Shown: positions 24,084 to 32,579 of the stretch, piece after piece | Numbering within the stretch: position 1 is the first letter of the stretch | Layout: every line of letters starts with the position of its first letter | DNA from: Agapanthus africanus | Lineage: Eukaryota > Streptophyta > Magnoliopsida > Asparagales > Amaryllidaceae | Direction of reading: 5' to 3' | Length of the DNA stretch: 64,000 nt | Assembly (NCBI GenBank): GCA_030015575.1 | Contig: JASDDO010000028.1 | Span: 26,205,154-26,269,153, forward strand | Notes under the pieces: model-generated | Told to the model about the DNA's origin: nothing | Seen by the model: only the letters and a program-made list of their open reading frames with translations | The model's database searches: none | Position numbers and translations under genes: made by a program

Positions 24084-24197
24084 TGTAACGACTCTAAAAT
24101 CCTTGTACGGAAATTTTCTGTTAATATACAAGAAATGAGTTTTACAGCCTGAGTTTGAGTTATAATTCAATTTTGTTAAATAACAGTAAGAAACAAC

Positions 24198-24262
24198 TTA
24201 TAGCTCACTGGTAAAGACTTGCACTGTTGTGATGTAACCCATGTGTTCGATTCCCATCAGAC
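24198..24262 (+). other. tRNA-like segment with RNA polymerase III A and B boxes inside the gypsy LTR
   Basis: TAGCTCACTGGTA at 24201-24213 fits the A box and GTTCGATTCC at 24245-24254 fits the B box; their spacing is tRNA-like. I could not fold a complete cloverleaf, and there is no obvious SINE tail. It may be a tRNA-derived SINE remnant or a tRNA-like block belonging to this LTR family. Activity is not implied. Confidence 0.45.
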
Positions 24263-25139
24263 ACATTATTTTTTCTGAATTTTTCTAACATTTTGGAAGC
24301 TCAAAAGATTGCACGTGCAATACACGGGGAAATGAAAAGTTCAGAAAAATCAAACATGTGGAAAATGGTTTAAACATGGATTTGATCAAGTGGCACGAAT
24401 CTTGAGGCAACTGCCTTGAGATCGACCGGCCGAACTTGATGGTGAAAGTATGTCTTAGCACCTCTAGTAGGTTTATACAAGCATCAAGTATGCAATTTTA
24501 AAAAATCTAGAGGTCTAAGCTATACTAATCTAGAATCGAACTAGAGAATTAGGGTTTTGAAGTAAGAAAACAAGTTCTGCACTAAGTGAAGAGGCTTACA
24601 ACCTTTGTAGACCGGTCCTTCACTTCTAAAGCTCCAAGTAGTAGTTCCTAGAACTCTTCTTAGACTCTACTTGGTGAAAGAAACAAGCTTGCTTTGTAGT
24701 CTTCGAAGCCGAAGATGATCCACCTTGAAGCTTCTCTAACTCAAGCTCACTCTTTACTAATCAAAGTATTAGTAAAGCAAACAACCTAAACTAAAAGACT
24801 AGTAAAGTGTAGGTTGATGAAGTAGGAATTTTGCTCACTTTATTTTCTTCTTTTTCTTTTCTTTTCTCACCTCAAGAATAATTTAGAGAGGAAGAAGGAG
24901 ATGAGAATGAACTTGGATGAGAGAGAACCATGAGGTGAGTGATGAGATGGTAATGAACAATATCTATAAATAAAACAAAAAGAATGGGGTGAGTCATGAC
25001 TTCTCAAGGCTTCTACAAGCATCTTGGAATAATGACTCATTACCATTTTCTTTAATTCATAAATTAAACCATTATCTCTTCATCTCTTATCTCATGTGTG
25101 ATTCTCATACACCCTAGTTTCATGTATCATCAACCATGA

Positions 25140-25156
25140 TACATAATTATATATAC

Positions 25157-25194
<38 letters not shown>

Positions 25195-25252
25195 CATATA
25201 CATATTAATATGTATAAAGAGAAAAAATCTTTAGTGAGCTAAAATATTAGCT

Positions 25253-25294
<42 letters not shown>

Positions 25295-25630
25295 AACATA
25301 TATCAAATTATTAAATTAACACTTGATTCAATAATCCGGCCATATCATATATAACCGACTAATATCACATATATATGTATATCACATTATTAAATCAATA
25401 CTTGATTCAATAATCCGGTTATATCACATATAACCGTCTAATATTCAATACTAGTTAATATATATATATATATATATATATCAAATTATTAAATCAACAC
25501 TTGATTCAATAATCCGGCTATATCAAATATAATCCGGCTAATATCAAATATATATTAACAACATATACATATACCAATCAACACTTGATTCAATAATCCG
25601 GTTATATCACATATAACCTGACTGATATCA
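25140..25630. repeat. AT microsatellites and CAACACTTGATTCAATAATCC repeats in the solo copia LTR
   Basis: (AT)n tracts lie at about 25145-25195, 25255-25290 and 25453-25482. Around them a unit containing ACTTGATTCAATAATCCGG followed by a TATATCACATATA hairpin is repeated about four times. The related LTR at 53201-55393 has about two copies, so the array has expanded here. Confidence 0.8.
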
Positions 25631-25945
25631 AATATCGTGAGATTAGAATACGGTATCACATACTCATATTTAATCAAGCTCTCGCACATATCACCATATG
25701 TGCCCTACTTCATTTCGCTTGAGATAGGAAACCTCTATGTGAGACTCTAAAGACTCGACAATACGCCAGCAATAGGTAATGATCACATCAGATACTCATA
25801 AGCCGTCAGCGGAACTAGCTGGACGTAACGGCTACCCAGGTATTGAACGAATAGAAGATCAATAAGCAAACTTGTCCAAACTCCTGTAAAGCCTTGTTTC
25901 CTGATTTAAAATCAGAAAAGCTTATGGAAAAAGCTTCAGAAAAAG

Positions 25946-26420
25946 GTCACGTGCTTACACGTGACCAGCAGTCACGTGTGGGCACGCGACACCTAAAAGT
26001 ATCGACAAGGCAAACTCAGTTTCCCAAATACATCAAAGAAAGGGGCTTCAGAAAGGGTCACGTGCTCCCACGTGACCTGGGTCACGTGTCGACACGTGAC
26101 ATTTTAGAGCAGCGGCAAAGACACAATGGTTCCCTGATCAAATCAAGAAAAAGGCTTCAGAAGAGGTCACGTGCTCCCACGTGACCAGGGTCACGTGTTG
26201 ACACGTGACACTCAGAACATCAGACTCATTCTCCGGTTAAATCGATAAGAAGGCTCCATGCCAGGGTCACGTGCTCACACGTGACCAGTTGTCACGTGGT
26301 GGCACGTGACAGCTAAACAGAGAACAGAAAGCAAAGCGCAGAAAGAAAGAAGAAAGCTCGTTCCAAGGGGGTCACGTGCCCACACGTGAACAAGGGTCAC
26401 GTGGCCACACGTGACCGACT
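25946..26420. repeat. Array of paired G-boxes (CACGTG) in the Tat 5' LTR
   Basis: About ten inverted pairs of the form GGTCACGTG-N4-CACGTGACC, giving some 19 CACGTG cores in 475 bp upstream of the TATA box. Seven more follow at 27478-27690. CACGTG is the plant G-box bound by bZIP and bHLH factors. The same array is in the 3' LTR (45430-45905), and a decayed version in the solo LTR has several CACATG variants. Confidence 0.9.
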
Positions 26421-26735
26421 TCAAAGCCCATTCGTTAACAGAATTAAATTCTGAGAAAAGAACTTTCAAATCTTTCCAAAGGAAAAAGATTATAAACAAC
26501 CGATTAAATTAAAGATTCAGAGGTGATTAAATATCACCTATCTATGGAAAAATCTCGAACTTGGAAAGATTTCCCCTTTAAATCTAACAGAAATAACAAG
26601 GGAGAAGCTCTAGATTTGAAATCCAATGGTGAATAAAATTCACCTAATAATCCAAAGGTCCAAAACGAATGATGGATGCAAATCAAATCTCTCACTGAAG
26701 ATACGTCAAAAACTAATTGACTCGGCTGCTTCTCC

Positions 26736-26743
26736 TATAAATA
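26736..26743 (+). promoter_or_regulatory. TATA box of the Tat 5' LTR, inside a palindrome
   Basis: TATAAATA within CTCCTATAAATAGGAG, whose arms pair perfectly. The identical site is at 46222-46229 in the 3' LTR, and in the older solo LTR on the minus strand at 2888-2895, so the palindromic setting is conserved. Confidence 0.75.
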
Positions 26744-26874
26744 GGAGCCAAGAGACACAAAAAAGGGATATACACGCAGAGGGAAGAAAAGGGAGAGAGC
26801 TTTGATACTTTGAGGAATTTGGATCTTCTGCAAAAGAAAACCCTAGGTAAGAAAGGGAAGGCTCCTTGAAAGAA

Positions 26875-27990
26875 AAGAGAATTTAATTCTCAACAGAGTT
26901 TAACTCTGATATATAAAAAAGAAGAATATATCTCTTCTCTCTTTGATAGAGGATCTGCAAAGTGCACATCTCCCCTTAAAGTTGAGAATTTAATTCTCAA
27001 TGGGTCGAGATCCTGCCATGCAGATCCAAAACATAGAGAGGGAACGGAAGCACGAGAATTTAATTCTCACAGAACTATAGGAATTTAATTCCTTTAAAAT
27101 AAAATTAGGGCTTGACCCTGTGTCATGGGAATTTAATTCCTTCAGAACGAAAAGAAAAAGGGTTTAACCCTAATTAAGAACATAGTTCTGTTGAAACAGC
27201 GGGAATTTAATTCCCTTAATCATAATTCTTTAAAATGGGAGTTTAATTCCTTAAAAGCTTTTATTAGGGTTTAACCCTATTCAATTCTTCACATATATGA
27301 GGAATTTAATTCCTACAGAAAATTCAGAGTCCAACTCTATTCCAGAATATAAATCTTCAACAGGAAGTAGGAATTTAATTCCTCTGGAATTTAAAGCTTT
27401 TATTAGGGTTTAACCCTGCGAGGAATTTAATTCCTGGAAAAGATTAACAGATCCTCTAAACAACATACATAGAGGCAGGGTCGCGTGTCACCACGTGACC
27501 CCCCCAAAAGATCTACAGAAAGCCCCTTTGAGGCAGTGCCCCACGTGACCCACGTGACCCTAGGCAGAAGCTTTAACGTATAAGCATTTGAATGCCCATC
27601 ACGTGATGGCACGTGATGCTCTAAAAGATGCAATAGTCTTAGAAGAAAAAATGAAGGGAGGGCGCTCTCACGTGTTGCCACGTGACCCCTCTTGCCTTAG
27701 TGTTTAACACTAAATTGAAACTCCCGAACCCAGTATTGAAACACTGTTGGGCCTTAGTGTTCAACACTAATCAAAGAACTTTATTCGCAGTGTTCAACGC
27801 TGATTACCTTAGTGTTTAACATTAATCTGGGATCTCCATTTCCAGTGTTTAACACTAATTTGTTTTAGTGTTTAACACTAATTTGAAAGCCTTGTTGCTG
27901 GTGTTTAACTCCAATTATCTTTTAGTGTTAAACACTGACTTGTCAATCTCGTTCCCAGTGTTCAACACTGATTGCTCTGTAGTGTTTAAC
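26875..27990. repeat. Array of short palindromes with TTTAA cores in the Tat 5' LTR
   Basis: About three dozen perfect or near-perfect palindromes share a TTTAA core but have different arms: GAGAATTTAATTCTC, AGAGTTTAACTCT, GGAATTTAATTCC, GGGTTTAACCC and, from 27690, AGTGTTTAACACT. The arms differ between copies while staying complementary. Matching arrays lie in the 3' LTR and in the solo LTR. Confidence 0.88.
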
Positions 27991-28289
27991 ACTAGGCTTT
28001 GGCCCAATTGGCTAAATGGATAGAGGCAAAGCCTCTCCTTCAATGGACCAACAGGAAGCCAATATTCCAGACATGATTGGACTTAGCCCAAGCTGGCCAT
28101 AAGTCCCCAATTCGTAATTGAATGAACTAATGGGCTCATAACGTAATTAATTGGTCTTGATCCCAAATTGGGCCCAAGACTATTTAATCCACTCCGGTTT
28201 AAGGGTACATCTCTTCACTCCTTTGATACTTGGCGTTGTAATCCCTCAACGTCTTCAAAGAGGTGACGGGTCCCGGTGACCACTCATTA

Positions 28290-28590
28290 ATACGGACTGT
28301 GGGGTCCTTAAACCCATGGACTATGAGGTCCTTAACCTTGACCGAGATGTCTTAAAACTAACAATGGACCGTGGGGTCCTTAAACCCATGGACTATGAGG
28401 TCTTTAACCTTGACCGAGATGTCTTAAAACTAACAATGGACTTGGGGTCCTTAAACCCATGGACTACGACATCTTTAACCTTGACCGAGATGTCTTAAAA
28501 CTAACAATGGACCGCAATGTCCTTAAACTACCCATGAACCACAATGTCCTTAAACTACCAATGGACCACCACGTCCCTAAACTGGAACAA
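28290..28590 (+). repeat. GGAC/GTCC tandem repeat in the Tat 5' LTR
   Basis: Units of 24-27 bp, grouped into about 72-bp higher-order units, each with an inverted GGAC..GTCC pair and the linker TTAAAACTAACAATG. The plus strand reads DYEVLNLDRDVLKLT over several units. The copy in the 3' LTR is at 47785-48078. Confidence 0.85.
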
Positions 28591-29400
28591 TAGAGCCTCC
28601 GCATGCTCTTTTGTCAGATCTAAATGATCCCGTTTAAGTTGATCTTAGCCTCAAAGATGGCTAACGTATCCTTAAACCTTCAAACAGACTGGACTATAGA
28701 TCCCCCCCAATTAACTCTGGTTCAAGGGTACATCTCTGAACTCCTCTGACATCTATCGTTGTAATCCTTCAACGTCGTCAGAGAGGTGATGGGTCCCGAC
28801 GGCCATACATACGATGGACCACTATGTCCCTAAACTGGAACAATGGAGCCCAAACGCTCCTTCGTCGGATCTAAACGATCCCGTTAAGTTGATCTTAGTC
28901 TCAAGTTAGACTAACGTATCCTTAACAAACGTTTGAGTTGATCTTAGCCTCAAGTATGGCTAACGTATCCTCAAACCAAAACCGCAAACCCAAATCTAAG
29001 ATAACACGGATTTGGACTAGTCCACGCCCTACGGGCGACGACACAACTCAGTCTCCGTATACAATCCACGGGCAATCAAAAACAAAACATAAAATAGACA
29101 CACACGATACGAAGTGACCATCTGGAGAAGGAGAAAGTTGTTACCGCGATGCGGTAGCGTAATTAACTGCAGGGGCTTGCGCCTGCAGGGAAGAGCGTCC
29201 CCATAATCAAAAACCCCTCAAACGAGGGGGAATCTGACGAAGTCTGCTACATCGGCCGCATCCGTTTGAACCTTCGATACATGGTGCCATAGATCAACTT
29301 GGCATCTTCGGAGAGGTGGACGGATAGCACCAATTAGCATCTATCCCGAACCTCAGGCGAGGCACCGCGTCTCGGCCGCCGTTCGGAGGGGAACAGATTC

Positions 29401-29419
29401 TGGCACGCCCGGTGGGGCC
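29401..29419 (+). other. Primer-binding site of the Tat element
   Basis: TGGCACGCCCGGTGGGGCC begins five bases after the 5' LTR, starting with the TGG expected opposite a tRNA CCA end. This form is common in Tat elements. I do not assign the tRNA. Confidence 0.8.
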
Positions 29420-29484
29420 TTTTCCTCTTTCCACTCCACACTTCGTGTGTCGTAATTCGCGAACCAATCGCGGTTCGCTAATGG

Positions 29485-30672
29485 TTGCTCTTGGGTTTCA
29501 AGATACTAAGAATTGGCGTCTTGCTTATTGCAGAAAGCAAAGGATCGATGGCTTCTACTTATGCGAAATTCTCCAACTGCTTGGACTGCAATTGCAACCA
29601 ACGCTCTGCCTCGCCAGGAGGTATAGCCTACGGACCCCAAGCTGCTTCGCTATTCACAATGCCCGTGGAGCAGGTCACTCGCACCACCACAGGATTGTTC
29701 TTTGGGGCCATGCCCCCGCCGACAAGCTTCACCGCTCCAGTGCTGACAACGGAAGCTCTCAAGAAGTCGGTCTTTGATCGTCTTACCCCTGCCGCGGCTC
29801 CTCTCAATGAGTCGCCCAACATCAGCGCTTCGGTCTTTTCTAGATTGGGCCAGAAATCCTGTGAACCCATCATGGGGCCTACAATCCCAGAGAAGGCTGC
29901 TTTTAAGAAAGTGGCCGCTCCTGCTCCCGAAATCGCCAGGGCGGCTCCTCCAACCAAAAATTCGGTCTTTACAAGATTAACGGCTTCAGCTCCCGCTCCC
30001 GCTGCCCAAAGGACGTCGGTCTTTGACAGGCTAACACCAGCAACGACCCCCCACCTACACAGGGGGCAAGACGAAGCTATTCTCACCGCTGAACCCACGC
30101 CGTCCGCTCGACACGCTCGACATCGCCACTGGCGCCGAGTAAGGAGGGCTGGGGGCAACTCACCCTCGGGACTAACTCCACCAACCCCGATGGCAGAAGT
30201 TAATGCTGCTGTTCCAACTGGGAACAGCTTCGAGATGCTAAATAAGGTGCGAAGGAATTCTCCTACTGCAGTGCTAAAAAGGTCTCCTCCCCCATTAAAA
30301 AGGGTTGTGGAAATAAAATCAGAACAGCCCCGATCCCCTCCACGGCTGTCTTCCAAAATCTATAAGGTTTGGCGGCAGGCCCGAGACTCGATCATCGATC
30401 CAAACTTCTCCCGCCAGCACAAGAAGCTGAAAACCCAACCGGAAGCTGGTCACCAGGCTAAACCCCAAAGGCTGTCTGGACGCCCACCTCAACGGCCCCC
30501 TCAACCTCCATGGCTCATAAAAGGAGGAGGCCAGAGAAGATCCCCCAGCCTGAAACGACGGTCAAAAACACTAAGCCCAAACGCCCGAAGTCTGGGGGCA
30601 TGGCGGTGCACACTGTTTACATGGCTTCTGGAAAGGAGGAAAGCCGCACTTCTACGGGCCACCGACCGCTAA
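29485..30672 (+). CDS. Tat leader ORF upstream of gag, with SVFDRL repeats
   Basis: A Pro/Ala-rich basic protein of up to 395 residues that overlaps the start of the gag ORF in another frame. The motif SVF-x-RL occurs four times at nearly regular spacing (SVFDRLTP, SVFSRLGQ, SVFTRLTA, SVFDRLTP; residues about 94-190). The C-terminal half is Arg/Pro-rich. Tat elements such as Ogre are known to carry an extra ORF before gag. SVFDRL motifs also occur in gag-proximal parts of other plant Ty3/gypsy proteins. The role is unknown; a basic, disordered nucleic-acid binder is a guess. The start codon is uncertain. Confidence 0.6.
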   Translation: MLLGFKILRIGVLLIAESKGSMASTYAKFSNCLDCNCNQRSASPGGIAYGPQAASLFTMPVEQVTRTTTGLFFGAMPPPTSFTAPVLTTEALKKSVFDRLTPAAAPLNESPNISASVFSRLGQKSCEPIMGPTIPEKAAFKKVAAPAPEIARAAPPTKNSVFTRLTASAPAPAAQRTSVFDRLTPATTPHLHRGQDEAILTAEPTPSARHARHRHWRRVRRAGGNSPSGLTPPTPMAEVNAAVPTGNSFEMLNKVRRNSPTAVLKRSPPPLKRVVEIKSEQPRSPPRLSSKIYKVWRQARDSIIDPNFSRQHKKLKTQPEAGHQAKPQRLSGRPPQRPPQPPWLIKGGGQRRSPSLKRRSKTLSPNARSLGAWRCTLFTWLLERRKAALLRATDR

Positions 30673-32567
30673 CCCGATCCGTGACAAAAGCCCAGGAGCA
30701 GCAACAAAAGCTTCAGGAAATGATGAATGCTATGGCGGCACTTACCGGGCCAAAAGAAAGCCCAGAAACGTCCTCAGACGCACGCCAGGAGGAAGAAACC
30801 GACGCTGAATTCCTTCGCCGGATACTGGAGAAAAAGGACAAAGAGGCTGCTGAACAAGCGGCCAACATACAACGTATGGGCCTTCTCTTCCAAGATATGA
30901 TAGGAATGATGATCCAACAGGACTTACCCGCCGAGGATCCCCCAATCGTTCTTGAAGACGACCGAGGAGAAACGTCGAATCCACCACCAGCCCTCTCGAC
31001 GGCCAAGGAGGAGACAATCTCCAAGGCTGACTTGGTTGACTACATAGCCCAGCAAATCCGGGTTCATCATGCGACTGAGGCAGCTGGTCAAGTCGTAAAA
31101 ACGGGGCGGCCATATCCAAGCTGGTACGACCAAATCAAATACCCGCAAGGCTATAAGATACCAAAATTCCACGTGTATAAGGGGACCGGCAATCCCCATC
31201 AACATGTCGCCCAGTTCCGAGCCCTCTGCGGTAACACCGGCGGTGATGATAAACTGTTGCTCCGCCAGTTCATGGGTAGCTTATCAGAAACAGCGTTCGA
31301 ATGGTATTCGGAACTCCCGAACGATTCTATCAAAACGTTCGCTGAAATGGAGTTGTTATTCACCCAGCGATTCGCAAGTGCCAGCGAACGCACTCCAATA
31401 ACTGCATTGATTAACGCCAGGGTAAAACCAGGTGAAACCTGGGTCCAGTATGCTATACGCTGGCGGAATTTGTGGTCGAGGTGTGAACAACGCATTGAGG
31501 AGGCACCCGCAGTGGGCATGTTCGTGGGAACCCTAGACCCCCACGCAACTATCTCCCAGTTTATGATGTTCTTTAAGCCAACCACATTCCAGGCTTTAAT
31601 CGACAAGTTGGCTCAGATGGACCAGATGGGTCATAGACCACCCCCCCCGAAGTCGGAACCTCGGAATGACAAGGGTAAAGGAAGGGCAACCTTTGTCGCG
31701 AATGCCCAACAGCAACCTAACGCCCCAAAACCGGCAGATCAACTGGAAGAAAGACGCCGATATTATAATGAGAAGATGAAACGTCCCTACTCGTTCCCAC
31801 GAGACAAGACAAAATGGTTATTCGAGCTGGCAATACGCAACAGACTTATAAACCTACCAAATCCAAGGCGACCGCCGCAACCCACTGAGATGAATAACCC
31901 TAACTATTGCCCTTACCATCAAACGGTAAGTCATCCGATTGAAGATTGCTTCGTCTTCAAAGGATGGATTGAAGATCAATACCTCCAGGGGAAGTTTATA
32001 CTATCTGAAAAGTGGAAGGTGAACCCACCACAACCGCATACTCCTAAGAAAGCAGAAGCACCGGGGGCAACCTGCTCCTTTATTGAAGAAGCTCCATGGG
32101 AGGTCGTGCTATCAACTAAAACCAAAAAAATGCTGAGAGACCTTCATGCGTGCCCTGCGATCGAATGGAAGGACCCTCTTGAACCTCAAATTATCGAAGG
32201 GATGCTGAGGCACCGCCCGACTATGAAGACTCGTGATGAGGACCCAAATACTCACGCCCAACCGTCAAAATCTTCGAAGAAAAAGAAGAAGAAATCCAAG
32301 AAGCCTGTGAAGCTTGGAAACGAGCACACGAACTTGCAGAAGCAAATCGACGCACTGGAAGAGTACAATCAAAAGGCGCGGACTCCTGTCACACTGCAAG
32401 AGTTCCTCAACCACATCTTTCAGGAGGGAGACGATGGAGAGAACTCGTCGGATGAATCCGAAGGATATGTGGCGAGTTGTAACGTAATCTCCCACTCGTT
32501 TACCGATGATGAGAAAACTCCAGGCACTAAGAAGCTGGAGGCAGAGCCTGAACCAGAGCGTGCGTGA
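30510..32567 (+). CDS. Tat gag
   Basis: A 685-residue ORF. The N-terminal part is charged. The Retrotrans_gag core is at residues about 215-330 (FHVYKGTGNPHQHVAQFRAL, LPNDSIKTFAEMELLFTQRF). A Cys/His module (YCPYHQTVSHPIEDCFVFK) is at about residues 467-485, preceded by YSFPRDKTKWLFELAI. The C-terminus has a Lys-rich patch (KSSKKKKKKSKKPVK) and an acidic tail. This is the capsid-type protein of the element. The YSFPR/Cys-His module recurs before RT (34988-35245). Confidence 0.85.
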   Translation: MAHKRRRPEKIPQPETTVKNTKPKRPKSGGMAVHTVYMASGKEESRTSTGHRPLTRSVTKAQEQQQKLQEMMNAMAALTGPKESPETSSDARQEEETDAEFLRRILEKKDKEAAEQAANIQRMGLLFQDMIGMMIQQDLPAEDPPIVLEDDRGETSNPPPALSTAKEETISKADLVDYIAQQIRVHHATEAAGQVVKTGRPYPSWYDQIKYPQGYKIPKFHVYKGTGNPHQHVAQFRALCGNTGGDDKLLLRQFMGSLSETAFEWYSELPNDSIKTFAEMELLFTQRFASASERTPITALINARVKPGETWVQYAIRWRNLWSRCEQRIEEAPAVGMFVGTLDPHATISQFMMFFKPTTFQALIDKLAQMDQMGHRPPPPKSEPRNDKGKGRATFVANAQQQPNAPKPADQLEERRRYYNEKMKRPYSFPRDKTKWLFELAIRNRLINLPNPRRPPQPTEMNNPNYCPYHQTVSHPIEDCFVFKGWIEDQYLQGKFILSEKWKVNPPQPHTPKKAEAPGATCSFIEEAPWEVVLSTKTKKMLRDLHACPAIEWKDPLEPQIIEGMLRHRPTMKTRDEDPNTHAQPSKSSKKKKKKSKKPVKLGNEHTNLQKQIDALEEYNQKARTPVTLQEFLNHIFQEGDDGENSSDESEGYVASCNVISHSFTDDEKTPGTKKLEAEPEPERA

Positions 32568-32579
32568 CCGACAAATGAA

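Larger units (their letters stand above)
25895..29395 (+). mobile_element. 5' LTR of the Tat element
   Basis: 3,501-bp LTR. In order it holds a G-box palindrome array (25946-26420), a TATA box at 26736-26743, a possible splice-donor sequence CTAGGTAAGAA near 26845, palindromes of the GAATTTAATTC type (26875-27440), more G-box pairs (27478-27690), AGTGTTTAACACT palindromes (27690-27990), the GGAC/GTCC tandem repeat (28290-28590) and a conserved 3' end. Confidence 0.95.

Noticed and set aside
24198-24262. Genuine nuclear tRNA gene
   Set aside because: A and B boxes are present, but I could not assemble a full set of tRNA stems or an anticodon arm; kept only as a tRNA-like segment.
25894-26184. 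97-codon ORF over the G-box array, repeated at 45356-45670
   Set aside because: It is open in both places only because the two LTRs are about 99% identical, and it runs through palindromic non-coding DNA. It is not supported by the solo LTR.
29628-30356. 242-aa minus-strand ORF
   Set aside because: Mirror of the GC- and Pro/Ala-rich Tat leader ORF. It has no domain, and the sense frame explains the composition.
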